NCBI GenBank assembly: GCA_003991915.1
Contig: RQTK01000111.1
Location: forward strand, 671,654 to 735,653
Reading direction: 5' to 3'
DNA length: 64,000 nt
Source: Elysia chlorotica
Taxonomy: Eukaryota > Mollusca > Gastropoda > Plakobranchidae
The notes beneath the pieces are model-generated. The model saw nothing but the letters and a program-made list of their open reading frames with translations, ran no database searches and was not told the origin of the DNA. The translations under genes were made by a program, and so were the position numbers. Shown here piece by piece: positions 22,741 through 32,864 of this stretch (position 1 is the stretch's first letter; each line of letters opens with the position of its first letter).

Positions 22741-23622
22741 GAAAATATAGTAACTTACGTTCATTAATGTATTCACATGTTTTTGATTTCCTAGTACTCA
22801 CACAACCAAATGTTGAGATCCATAAATACTTACAAATTGACACGTTTCTTATTCCCAATTACTCACGACATCTCATAATTAAGGTTCATGAATTCTCACA
22901 AATTCACAAGATTTATATTTCCTACTACTCACGGAACCATTAGGTAAGGTTTATGAATACTTATAAATTGATACGTTTTTGATTCCTAAGTACTCACAAC
23001 ATCCTGTAGTTAAGATCATGATCGTTTACAAAATCACAAGTATTTGATTCCAAAGTGCTAACGAAACCAAAAGTCAAGCTTCATGAATGCTCACAAAGTC
23101 ACAAGTTGTTTTATCTCCAGTACTCACGGAATGAATTGTTAAGACTCATAAATGCTCACGGAACCAATCGTCAAGGTTATTGAATGATAAAAATATTTAC
23201 ACGTTTCTGATTCCTAGTACTCACGGAACCAATAGTTAAAATTCAATAGTTAAGCTCACAAAGTCACAAGTTTCTGATCCCCAAGTACTCACGGAACCAA
23301 TAGTTCATATTCATAAATGCTCCAAAAAACGCTCTGGTTTTTTATTGCTATTACTCACGGAACTAATTGTTAAGGTTCACGAATACTCCCAAAATCACAC
23401 GTTTTTTGGTTCCTTAGTACTCACGGAATGAATAGTTAAGATTCATAAATGCTCCCAAAATCGCTTCAGTTTTTTATTCCTATTACTCACGGAACTAATA
23501 GTTAAGATCATAAATTTTCCCAAAGTCACACGTTTTTGATTGACATATACTAAGTGAATAAAAAATTAAGATTCATAAATAATCCCAAAATCACTAGTTT
23601 TTTTTTATTCCCAAGTACTCAC
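22740..23622 (-). repeat. 66-bp minisatellite carrying the exon edge and splice donor of segment 15, about 13 copies
   Basis: On the plus strand each unit contains a variant of agtactcacggaaccaatag, which is the reverse complement of exon end plus donor (ttggttcc|gtgagtact) of segment 15. Occurrences start near 22794, 22858, 22924, 22989, 23046, 23119, 23155, 23217, 23285, 23350, 23417, 23483 and 23545, then the real site at 23616. Most copies keep a gtgagt donor. The array lies in the intron directly downstream, in gene order. Confidence 0.9.
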
Positions 23623-23788
23623 GGAACCAATAGTCGGGGTCCTCCAGGTCCAGGTCTTCCCCTCCATCCCTTAACCTGGGCATGTCCACATCGGTCAGTT
23701 TGCAGGTCAGACCGGCGTCCACTACGACGTTAGTGGACTTGACCCGCCCGTGGCACGTGAGCTCGGACTTGTGGATGTAGGCCAGGCC
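23623..23788 (-). CDS. Guanylate cyclase segment 15: catalytic-loop region of the pseudokinase
   Basis: Acceptor aactctctccag at 23789-23800, donor gtgagt at 23622-23617, phase 0 in and 1 out. It reads GLAYIHKSELTCHGRVKSTN, then VVVDAGLTCKLTDVDMPRLR. The H-G-x-x-K-S-x-N loop replaces the kinase HRD motif, and D-V-D stands where DFG would be. Both changes are expected for the catalytically dead kinase-homology domain of membrane guanylate cyclases. Confidence 0.92.
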
Positions 23789-23918
23789 CTGGAGAGAGTT
23801 GCAGAGCATTCATTGTGGAGGGAATAATTATATTAAATTGTGGTGGTCATCAGGGTTAATCAGGCACAAGCCGTTGGTGTTGGTGAATGACTCGAGAGAC
23901 ATTTAAACATACAAATAG

Positions 23919-24190
23919 CTCTTTATTGACTTTTTAAATAACTCGAGAGCGATTTCAACATAAAAAAGTCTTTATTGATCTTTTTTATATTTTATATAAA
24001 AAGATCATTATCCACGATTCTAGAAATGATAGATATATAATTTGTTCAATGTCTTCAGATGTTTTTGTTAATTTTATTTTGGTGTTTATTTACAGATACA
24101 ATAATATATTAGGTAATAGATTCACCAAATTTGCGTAACTGTGTGTAAAAAAAAGTACAACAGAAACATAACGCTTAGTTCCAAACATTA
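23919..24190 (+). repeat. 270-bp duplicated intron block, copy 1
   Basis: Starts agctctttattgacttttta and ends cttagttccaaacattata. A near-identical copy lies at 26391-26665. In copy 1 the block is followed by a pogo/Tigger-like terminus; in copy 2 it is not. Confidence 0.9.
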
Positions 24191-24191
24191 T

Positions 24192-24328
24192 ACAGTGGAA
24201 CACACTTAAACCGAAAACGGCTGAACCGAAAAAACGGCTAAACCGAAAAGAAATCGAAATACAGTGGAACACACTTAAACCGAAAACGGCTGAACCGAAA
24301 AAACGGCTAAACCGAAAAGAAATCGAAA
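24192..24328 (+). repeat. 68-bp unit in two tandem copies, resembling a pogo/Tigger transposon end
   Basis: Begins with ta followed by cagtggaacacacttaaacc, then repeated aaccgaaa motifs. Termini of the cagtggaac...aaccga kind after a TA target are known from pogo/Tigger-type DNA transposons. No transposase and no clear opposite end were seen, so this is at most a solo terminus. Confidence 0.45.
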
Positions 24329-25054
24329 TAATTGCGGGTTTCCTTCTTTTTTCCTTATATGAAACCTGCGGTAAACCGAAATGGTCGGCATCTGGAAGTT
24401 GTTGCCTCTACTTTAAGATTCATTTAGCTCGTAAAGCAATACCGTTCTTAGGCCAGTGGGAAATGAAAAATTATGCAACTTATTATAGTCTTCACCTTAA
24501 GGCATAAAGTGCGTAAGACGAAACATAAAATGTACAGTTACAAGGATGCTAATGCCATCAAACGTTATGTAACTTTTCTCGAAGTTGTGGACTCACTTTA
24601 AGATTAATTTAGCTCATAAAGCAATATTTTTCTTAGATCAATAGGAAAGGATAAATTAATGATGCAACGTATTAAAGAGTGAAAGAGAAAGAAAGCATTC
24701 TACAGAATGACACCACCACATTCTACCTTGTTCAACATGACTCAATGAGAAGGTGTGGAAGGGAAACTGGTATACAATTAGAAGGTGTGAGTGAGAAATT
24801 GGTGTACAATGAGAAGGTGTGGATGAGAAATTGGTGTACATGAGGAAGGTGTGAATGAGAAATTGGTGTACAATGAGAAGGTGTGGAGGGGAATTAAGTG
24901 AAACAACTTTTTTTATAAAAAATAATAATATGCACTGTAGCCAATGATCCAATATGATATTTAAACGTCATGAAAAACAAATCACAAGAACCAACTGACC
25001 AGGTTAAGTTCCCGTTTGACGCCCTGTGTTAGAGACTAGGAAGATTTGCGTATT

Positions 25055-25146
25055 GTATCCTTTCACATTTGTCTACGAATGGTATTGCTTTAAGTTCTAT
25101 GTAATTCTTTAAGCAATACCGTTCGTAGACAAGTGTGAAAGGATAC
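25055..25146. repeat. Palindrome 1 (hairpin, arms about 38 nt)
   Basis: Left arm gtatcctttcacatttgtct... and right arm ...agacaagtgtgaaaggatac are near-perfect reverse complements, with a loop of about 16 nt. Sister palindromes lie at 25519-25610 and 26056-26147. Confidence 0.9.
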
Positions 25147-25518
25147 GTTATGCAAGTTTTCAATATAAGACATAAAAAACGTAAGGCGAAAAAAGAAACA
25201 TTCTACAGAATGATACCAACACATTCTACTTTGTTCAACATGACTCAATGAAAAGTTATGAAAGGGAATTCGGTGTACAATGAGTAAGTGTGAAGGAGAA
25301 TTTGGTGTACAGTAAAAAAGTTTGAATGAGAAATCGGTGTACAATGAGTATGTGTGGAGGGGAATTGAGTGAAACAGCTTTTTATGAAAATAATATGCAC
25401 TGTACCAATGATCCAATATGATATTTTAATATCATGAAAATCGGATCATATAAACCAACTGACCAGGTTAAGTTCACGTTTGACGCTCTGTGTGAGGGAC
25501 GAGGAGGACTTGCATGAT

Positions 25519-25610
25519 GTATCCTTTCACACTTGTCTACGAACGGTATTGCTTTAAGATCTATGTAATTTTTAAAGCAATACCACTCGTAGACAAGTGT
25601 AAACGGATAC
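25519..25610. repeat. Palindrome 2
   Basis: Same structure as the element at 25055-25146, with a few arm mismatches (accactcgt against acgaacggt). Confidence 0.9.
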
Positions 25611-26055
25611 GTTATGCAAGTCTTCAATATAAGACATAAAAAGCGTAAGGCGAAAAAAGAAACATTCTACAGAATGACACCACCACATTCTACCTTGTCC
25701 AAAATGACTCAATAAGAAGTTCTGGATGTGAAATTGGTGAACAATGAGAAGGTGTGGAGGAGAAATTGGTTTACAATGAGAAGGTGTGGAGGAGAAATTG
25801 GTGTACAATGAGAAGGTGTGAATGAGAAACTGGTTTACAGTAAGAATGTGCCGATGTTGGTTTACAATGAGTAAGTGTGGAGGAGAAATGAGTGTAGAAT
25901 GACTCATGTCTTCTTTTAAAGTGAAATAGCTTTATTAAATCAGATAAATGCAATTACAATTTTTTAATATCATGAGAAGTAGATCACAGAAACCAACTGA
26001 CCAGGTTCAGTTCCCTTTTTACGCCTGTGTGAGGGACGAGGAGGACTTGCATGAC

Positions 26056-26147
26056 GTATCCTTTCACACTTGTCTACGAACGGTATTGCTTTAAGATCTA
26101 TTTAATTCTTTAAGCAATACCGTTCGTAGACAAGTGTGAAAGGATAC
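26056..26147. repeat. Palindrome 3
   Basis: Same structure, arms essentially perfect: gtatcctttcacacttgtct against agacaagtgtgaaaggatac. Confidence 0.9.
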
Positions 26148-26390
26148 GTTATGCAAGTTTTCAATATAAGACATAAAAAACGTAAGGCGAAAAAAAAAAC
26201 ATTCTACAGAATGATACCAACCCATGGAATATTCTTGAACATGACTCATGTCTTCCATTAAAGTGAAATTTTGTTTTATAAAATCAAATGCCATGTAGCC
26301 AATGATGCAATATGATAGTTGTTTTTTTAATATCATTAGAAATGAATCATATAAATTAACTGACCAGGTTGAGTTCCCGTTTGACGCTCT

Positions 26391-26665
26391 GAAGCTCTTT
26401 ATTGACTTTTTAAATAACTCGAGAGCGATTTCAACATAAAAAAATAAATTCTTTATTGATCTTTTTTATATTTTATATAAAAAGATCATTATCCACGATT
26501 CTAGAAATGATAGATATATAATTTGTTCAATGCTTTTGTTAATTTTATTTTGGTGTTTTTTTTACAGATACAATAATATATTAGGTAATAGATTCACCAA
26601 ATTTGCGTAACTGTGTGTAAAAAAAGTACAACAGAAACATAACGCTTAGTTCCAAACATTATACT
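26391..26665 (+). repeat. 270-bp duplicated intron block, copy 2
   Basis: Copy of 23919-24190, joined on its left directly to the fourth fragment of the segment 13 exon edge. Confidence 0.9.
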
Positions 26666-27355
26666 GTATATTTTTTGTCTATAAACTTAGACCAATGTAG
26701 ATGCTTGACTCTCACTAAAGACCAGGAAAAAAGACTGAAAGCAGTGGAAAGGTGTATACTATACATGTTATTAGAGCTTTACGGAAACACACAAAAAACA
26801 AAAAAACTTAACCTGGATAAAAAGGATCGTTACTCAAAACTCAAAATCACTAGAGAAAAATAGCAAACAATCCTTGAACATATAAACCGAAACGATGGAT
26901 TAGAAAAAGTCATGTTGCGGGTGTAAAAAAGAGAAATATAGAGAAAGAGAGGCAGAGAGAGCGACCACTTCCAAATTACTTACACCAAGAAAAAAAATCC
27001 CTAATAATTTTTTTTTCATTACTGGAACTGATAATAAATATAATTTGAAGACTCTACTCCATCATGCCTGTAACCGATCTGACATAAATATAGAGAATGA
27101 GAGAAGATGTTGACGGGAAATGTGAGTACCACGAAAAGGTGTAGAATTAAGGAAATACGTGTACAATGAATAGTTTTAAAGGGGAATTTGTGTACAATTA
27201 GCAGGTGTGGACGGAAAATTGGTGTAGAATGAACAGGTGTTGAGAATAAATGTTTGAAGAGCAGATAGACTTTCAGTTCTTAGAGTAAATTATGAATGGT
27301 GTACATAACATCATATAAATATAGGTACATAGAACATCGCTACAAAAAATCCTAC

Positions 27356-27532
27356 CTTTACGATATCCTGGGCGAAGGAGAGTTGGAACATCAGGTCCAT
27401 TTTCAATATCTCGGAGTGGATGAGGTCGTGTAGGCTGCCCTTAGGGCTGTAGGCCCACATGACGCACATATGACCAGGCTTCATACACGCCCCCATGAAC
27501 GCGTTGACGTTTGGGTGTTTCAGGCCGCGCAC
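27356..27532 (-). CDS. Guanylate cyclase segment 14: kinase-homology N-lobe to helix E
   Basis: Acceptor ctctctctctcccag at 27533-27547, donor gtagga at 27355-27350, phase 0 in and 0 out (59 codons). It reads VRGLKHPNVNAFMGACMKPG, then HMCVMWAYSPKGSLHDLIHS. The L-x-H-x-N-V-x-x-F-x-G-A-C and Y-x-x-x-G-S-L-x-D-L motifs are typical of this domain in receptor guanylate cyclases. Confidence 0.92.
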
Positions 27533-27660
27533 CTGGGAGAGAGAGAGATGCTACGTATTAAAGTCTTCAACCTAAGGCATAAAGTGTGAAAGAGAAAGAA
27601 AGCATTCTACAGAATGACTCCACCACATTCCACCATTGTCCAACATAACTCAATGAGAAG

Positions 27661-27899
27661 GTTGGTTAGTTGGGTTGGTTTAACGTCCAATAGCAGCACT
27701 ATATAGGCTATATTCTGGACAGGCCCCAAGACGGACGTCGGACAATTTTATGTGCTGCCACACACGAGACAGGGCGGGGACACCATGACTCCTCTCTCAG
27801 TCGATCACATTAAACTGACAACGACCCAACCAGTAGGGAACGCAACAGCCAGGATTCAAACTCGGGACCTTTTGCGCCGGAAGCCGATGTTCTACCCAT
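27661..27899 (-). mobile_element. SINE copy, nearly full length
   Basis: Starts ttgggttggtttaacgtcca on the plus strand and ends in the head at ttctaccca; all family landmarks are present. It interrupts a minisatellite that resumes at 27900. Confidence 0.85.
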
Positions 27900-28069
27900 A
27901 GACTCAATGAGAAGGTGTGGGTGAGAAATAGGTGTACAATGAGTATGTGTGGAGGGGAATGAAGCTAAACAGATGTTTATAAAATCATATGCCATATAAT
28001 ATATAATAATGCAACATGATAATAAATTGTTTAAATATTATTAAAAGTGAATCACAGGCACCAACTGAC

Positions 28070-28303
28070 CAGGTTAAGTTCCCGTTTGACGCTCTGCGTG
28101 AGGGACGACGAAGACTTGCGGATGAACTTGATGGCCCAGATTCCCTCTACGTCCATCTTGACCACCGGGCAGCGAAAGAGCATGCCCCCCGACATGGTGG
28201 TGGTGGTAGGGGCAGCGCTGTGGGTCCCCCCACCCCCCACACCCGCTCCGGTCAGGTACTCGCTGCCCTCGGACCGTAGAGTGGACAGGGAGTCTAGAGA
28301 TCC
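28070..28303 (-). CDS. Guanylate cyclase segment 13: juxtamembrane region and ATP-site strand of kinase-homology domain
   Basis: Acceptor ctggtccaccag at 28304-28315, donor gtcagt at 28069-28064, 78 codons, phase 0 in and 0 out. It starts GSLDSLSTLRSEGSEYLTGA, has a glycine/threonine-rich stretch, then MLFRCPVVKMDVEGIWAIKF. The A-I-K-F lysine corresponds to the VAIK position. The C-terminal S-V-K-R-E-L-N-L joins segment 14 as ELNLVRGLKHPN, the expected helix C. Its 3' edge is the source of the exon fragments at 25.0-26.4 kb. Confidence 0.9.
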
Positions 28304-28324
28304 CTGGTGGACCAGACAGAGATA

Positions 28325-28745
28325 GAAAGTATTATAATAAGGGGGGACACAAAAAAGCGGAAAGTAAAAGAAGTAAGGTGAGACACACAAGTCGAAGAAT
28401 GTGGAAAAATATAGGTATTCAAACAAGAGGCAGAACGTAGAAAAATAAGGGGAGCCACACAAGAGGTAGAGAGAACATAAATAAGGGGAGCCACACAAGA
28501 GACAGAGAGTAGAAATATAAGGGGAGCCACACGGAAGACATAAAGTAAAGTATAAGGGGAGCCACATAGGAGACAGAGGGTAAATATACCACACAAGAGA
28601 CAGAGAGTAAAAAAAGGAAGAGCCACACAAGCGACAGAAAGCACAAAAACGAGGGGTAGAACTTACAAAAAAGGGAGCCACACAAGATTTAGTACAAGAA
28701 TAAGGAGAGCCACACAGGAGGCAGGATGTAGAAAAATAAGGGCTA
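28325..28745 (+). repeat. Minisatellite of about 36 bp abutting the acceptor of segment 13
   Basis: About eleven units built on aggggagccacacaagagac plus agagagtagaaaaataa. The array starts some 20 bp beyond the splice acceptor at 28304. Read on the sense strand it is pyrimidine-rich. Confidence 0.85.
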
Positions 28746-28799
28746 TATACAATGAAACCTATTAAATTAAACACTATCTATATAAATGTGTTTACATTT

Positions 28800-29160
28800 T
28801 AGTAGTGGTTAATTTCTCATTGCTTAAACTCAATCCATTATTCTCAAAGTAAACGAGCTCTAAAATGTACCACAAGAAAAAACAACAATTAAAATTGACT
28901 TTGCCTGCGAATAGATCTTATCGTTCTTTAACGACATATCTGAAGACTAGGCAGAGAAAACGTGGAGGGAAGAATGGGACATTAAAAACCTAGAAGGCAT
29001 ACATTCCTTTATGGACGTCGAAGGGTGCCTTGGAATGCAAATCGCAGAGCGAGCTTCATAGCACAGGGCAAATAGTATTACATTTTTTTGTGAGGGTTCA
29101 TAGAAATCGGGTCCGCCCTGACATTAAATGGCACTATCGTATTACAAAGAATAGGACTGT
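28800..29160. other. Intron between segments 13 and 12
   Basis: AT-rich, no repeat or exon recognised. Confidence 0.5.
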
Positions 29161-29169
29161 ATTACTCAC

Positions 29170-29293
29170 CCCTGAGAGATGCCGAGTGGAACCGAGTTCA
29201 ACATAACCGGGTGCATCCGGATAGTGTATTCGGGGCTCGATATCCGCCCAGTCCAACAGCCAATCAGTGGCCAGTAACCGGGTTTTCAGGTTT
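29170..29293 (-). CDS. Guanylate cyclase segment 12: intracellular juxtamembrane region
   Basis: Acceptor cttttgcccag at 29294-29304, donor gtgagt at 29169-29164, phase 2 in and 0 out. It reads NLKTRLLATDWLLDWADIEP, then RIHYPDAPGYVELGSTRHLSG. The W-x-x-D-W-x-D-I-E pattern matches the stretch just before the kinase-homology domain in this family. Confidence 0.9.
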
Positions 29294-30005
29294 CTGGGCA
29301 AAAGGAAAAGATCTAGATCAGAACAGTTTCTGACAACCATATCTCAATTGAATAGGTTTCTGGGCAAAAGGAAAGATCTAGATCAGAATAATTTGTGAGA
29401 GACATATCTCAATTGAAGAGATTTCTGGGCAAAAGGCAAAGATCTAGATCAGAACAGTTTGTGACAACCATATCTCAATGGAATTGGTTATTGGGAAAAG
29501 GCATGCTATAATTATGTAGATCAGAATAGTTTGCGTCAACAAGATCTCATAAGTAAGAAGTTTCTGGGCAAAAGGCAAAGATCTAGATAAGAACAGTTTG
29601 TGACAGTCATATCTCATAAGTAATAGATTTCTGGGCAAAAGGTAAAGATCTAGATCAGAATAATTTGTGACAAACGGTTCTCAATGAATAGGTTTCTGGG
29701 CAAAAAGCAAAGATCTAGATCATAACAGTTTGTGACAACATCACAATGAAATAGGTTTCTGGGCAAAAGGAAAAGTTCTAGATCAGAATAATTTGTGAGA
29801 GACATATCTCAATTGAAGAGATTTCAGGGCAAAAGGCAAAGATATAGATCAGAATAGTTTGTGTCAAGCAGACCCATAAGGATTAGGTTTCTGGGCAAAA
29901 GGCAAAGATTTAGATAAGAGTTGTACAGTTTATGACAACCAGTTTTCAATGTAATAGATTTCTTGGCAAAAGGCACACATGTAGATCAGAATAATTTGTG
30001 ACAAC
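29290..30005 (-). repeat. 66-bp minisatellite carrying the splice acceptor of segment 12, about 11 copies
   Basis: Each unit contains a version of tttctgggcaaaaggaaaag, whose reverse complement is the polypyrimidine tract plus acceptor (cttttgcccag|aaac) of segment 12. Copies begin near 29291 (real), 29356, 29421, 29485, 29561, 29628, 29694, 29755, 29821, 29888 and 29959. Most copies keep the ag. The array lies in the intron directly upstream of the exon, in gene order. Confidence 0.9.
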
Positions 30006-30159
30006 CGGATCTAAATAGGATACGCTCTGCAGCAGATTACGGGTGCTTAACCGCTCTTTAGGAGAAACCGTGATCATGCACTGCACTATCCGCAGAGAGC
30101 TTAGGAGACAATAGAAATATAATCTGTTGTCAGGTCATTTTCTTTATAGAACCCACGAT

Positions 30160-30409
30160 TTGAGTTGGTGTAACGTCTAACGTAATATAGACTATATTGT
30201 GGACGGGTCCCAAGACTGACGTCTGACAATTTTACGTGCTATCACACACGAGACTGGGCGGGAATACCATGACTCCCGTCTCAGCCGGTGACCCAACCAG
30301 TTATAGGGGACGAAATCAGGCAAATAAATCAGCCGATTGTGGTATTCGAACCGTGAATCTCCCGACCTGGAGACAAGGCTCTACCACTGGAGCCAGTTCG
30401 CCCCCCCTT
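30160..30409 (-). mobile_element. SINE copy
   Basis: Tail at gttggtgtaacgtctaacgt (plus strand), head near ctctaccactggagccagtt, ending in a C-run. Confidence 0.8.
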
Positions 30410-30430
30410 TTTTTTTTTTTAGCCAGTTCG

Positions 30431-30849
30431 CCCCCCCCCCCTTTTTTTTTTTTTTAGAGAAGTTTTGCCTCGCCACTTCATTAACGAAAAATACACTAAA
30501 TAGAAGGATACTTTAATTGATAAACCAAGCACCTAACTGCTCAATATAGTACAAGCGTAAACAACGAGACGTGGGTTTAGTGAGCATTCTGTGTTATAGT
30601 TTTATCCGCAGACAATGCTCTCTTTGCGTATAACAAAAAGTATTTTGTTTTCTGATTTTTTTAGTTAACCTTATATAGTGTACATTTTATTTATCCAGCG
30701 TACATGCTAATTTCCCACGTTCTTGTCGTCATACTAGGTAGTTGCAGTTGACTTGATTTAACGTCCAACATCAGTACTATATAAGCTATATTGTACACGG
30801 GCCATTATGAACGTTTGACAATTTTATGTACTGTGCTACACACGAGACA
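30431..30849 (+). repeat. Left arm of a 420-bp inverted repeat
   Basis: Reverse complement of 31484-31903, with no mismatch noticed in the stretches I compared. It begins in a poly-C/poly-T tract and ends inside a SINE (tgctacacacgagaca). The last 120 bp (30730-30849) also recur in direct orientation at 31906-32025. Confidence 0.9.
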
Positions 30850-30921
30850 AATAACCTCCTAAATAATAAGAAGTTCCAACTTTTACACAGAGATCTTAAA
30901 TAAAACTCAAACCATGCAAGT

Positions 30922-31452
30922 GCATTTCCTGTAATGTTAGACGATTTAAGAGAATTTCAAAGTCGATTATGCCAAATGCTGCACTTAAATCTAAAAAGCT
31001 AAGCTGTAAGTTCTAAGCTGTACTTTTAACATGTATTTACTGATCCTTATATACAATCAAGTAAAGTCTTATAAATTCCTACAATAGACGTGATCTCTTA
31101 TTTAGAAACCCTTTGTACTACCTATGTAGCGCTTGATGTAGTGTGGCCGAAGACATACACAATAACAGGCAAAGTCACCAAAATTAATGTGTTACGGTGA
31201 ACACGTTTTAAAAACAAGGGTAAAAATTAATGATCTATTTTTTATTAAAGTAGTGTCATAGTAAGGACAGAATAATACCCAGTTAGAACTTTTCAATAGG
31301 TTTACAGGCCACCTAGACTAAAAATATTAACTGCCTTGTATGTAACTAAAAATGTAATGATATCACTTCAGTACTGTTCTTCATGCACATGTTCGTTTTT
31401 TGTCTGATTTCGCCCCCTGTAACTGGTTGGGTCGGTGTCAGTTTAATGTGAC
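30922..31452 (+). repeat. 531-bp direct repeat, copy 1
   Basis: Runs from gcatttcctgtaatgttaga to gtcagtttaatgtgac. Copy 2 lies at 32162-32692 (offset 1,240 bp) and looks identical. Confidence 0.9.
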
Positions 31453-31590
31453 AGACCGAGACACGAGTCATGATATCTCCGACCTGTCTCGTGTGTAGCA
31501 CAGTACATAAAATTGTCAAACGTTCATAATGGCCCGTGTACAATATAGCTTATATAGTACTGATGTTGGACGTTAAATCAAGTCAACTGC
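31408..31590 (+). mobile_element. SINE, chimeric copy at a duplication joint
   Basis: Reads ctggttgggtcggtgtcagt into a middle and tail that are the reverse complement of the SINE at 31914-32156. The switch occurs within the shared segment gtttaatgtgac at 31441-31452. Confidence 0.8.
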
Positions 31591-31903
31591 AACTACCTAG
31601 TATGACGACAAGAACGTGGGAAATTAGCATGTACGCTGGATAAATAAAATGTACACTATATAAGGTTAACTAAAAAAATCAGAAAACAAAATACTTTTTG
31701 TTATACGCAAAGAGAGCATTGTCTGCGGATAAAACTATAACACAGAATGCTCACTAAACCCACGTCTCGTTGTTTACGCTTGTACTATATTGAGCAGTTA
31801 GGTGCTTGGTTTATCAATTAAAGTATCCTTCTATTTAGTGTATTTTTCGTTAATGAAGTGGCGAGGCAAAACTTCTCTAAAAAAAAAAAAAGGGGGGGGG
31901 GGG
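31484..31903 (-). repeat. Right arm of the 420-bp inverted repeat
   Basis: Reverse complement of 30431-30849, ending in an A-run and a G-run (31880-31903). Confidence 0.9.
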
Positions 31904-31913
31904 AACATACTAG

Positions 31914-32156
31914 GTAGTTGCAGTTGACTTGATTTAACGTCCAACATCAGTACTATATAAGCTATATTGTACACGGGCCATTATGAACGTTTGACAATTT
32001 TATGTACTGTGCTACACACGAGACAGGTCGGAGATATCATGACTCGTGTCTCGGTCTGTCACATTAAACTGACACCGACCCAACCGGTAGGGGGCGAGAT
32101 CGCCAGAGCTCGAACCACAGACCCCCTGCGTCGGAAGCCGATGTCCTATCCCAGTA
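31914..32156 (-). mobile_element. SINE copy, full length
   Basis: Tail gatttaacgtccaacatcag (plus strand), head with gagctcgaaccacagaccc and gtcggaagccgatgtcctat. Confidence 0.85.
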
Positions 32157-32161
32157 CTACC

Positions 32162-32692
32162 GCATTTCCTGTAATGTTAGACGATTTAAGAGAATTTCAA
32201 AGTCGATTATGCCAAATGCTGCACTTAAATCTAAAAAGCTAAGCTGTAAGTTCTAAGCTGTACTTTTAACATGTATTTACTGATCCTTATATACAATCAA
32301 GTAAAGTCTTATAAATTCCTACAATAGACGTGATCTCTTATTTAGAAACCCTTTGTACTACCTATGTAGCGCTTGATGTAGTGTGGCCGAAGACATACAC
32401 AATAACAGGCAAAGTCACCAAAATTAATGTGTTACGGTGAACACGTTTTAAAAACAAGGGTAAAAATTAATGATCTATTTTTTATTAAAGTAGTGTCATA
32501 GTAAGGACAGAATAATACCCAGTTAGAACTTTTCAATAGGTTTACAGGCCACCTAGACTAAAAATATTAACTGCCTTGTATGTAACTAAAAATGTAATGA
32601 TATCACTTCAGTACTGTTCTTCATGCACATGTTCGTTTTTTGTCTGATTTCGCCCCCTGTAACTGGTTGGGTCGGTGTCAGTTTAATGTGAC
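32162..32692 (+). repeat. 531-bp direct repeat, copy 2
   Basis: Match to 30922-31452. Here it continues into a different SINE tail, as expected if this is the ancestral arrangement. Confidence 0.9.
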
Positions 32693-32835
32693 CGGCTGAG
32701 ACAGGAGTTATAGTATCCGAGCCCTGTCTCGTGTGTGGCAGCACTTATAATTGTCAGATGTTATTCTTGAGGCTCGTTCACTTCATAGCCATTTTACTTC
32801 TTACGTTAGACGTTAAATGAACTCAACTCAACTCT
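32650..32835 (+). mobile_element. SINE copy, head truncated
   Basis: Starts at cgccccctgtaactggttgg and continues through ctgtctcgtgtgtggcagca to the tail gacgttaaatgaactcaact. Confidence 0.8.
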
Positions 32836-32864
32836 GCCTTTAAATTTTGCAAGCCTCGATCAAA

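Larger units (their letters stand above)
24650..27250 (-). repeat. Higher-order repeat of about 500 bp: exon fragment, palindrome and minisatellite
   Basis: The intron between segments 15 and 14 holds several copies of a composite unit. Each unit has (a) about 50 bp of the 3' end of segment 13 with its donor, (b) a 92-nt palindrome, (c) a cattctacagaatg block, (d) a minisatellite of about 32 bp around ggtgtacaatgagaaggtgt, and (e) intron sequence leading to the next donor copy. Exon fragments lie at 25000-25051, 25464-25513, 26003-26050 and 26365-26391. Their closest relative is the genuine exon edge at 28070. Confidence 0.85.

Noticed and set aside
22740..23622. Regular 66-bp repeats resembling a CRISPR array
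   Set aside because: Eukaryotic intron, diverged units without unique spacers, and the unit matches an exon-intron border.
28052..28774. 240-codon minus frame with repeated LCGSPY units
   Set aside because: Only its last third (segment 13) is coding; the upstream part is an intronic 36-bp minisatellite read through, separated by the acceptor at 28304.
30236..30457. 73-codon plus frame ending in poly-Phe/Pro
   Set aside because: Translation of a SINE and a C/T homopolymer tract.
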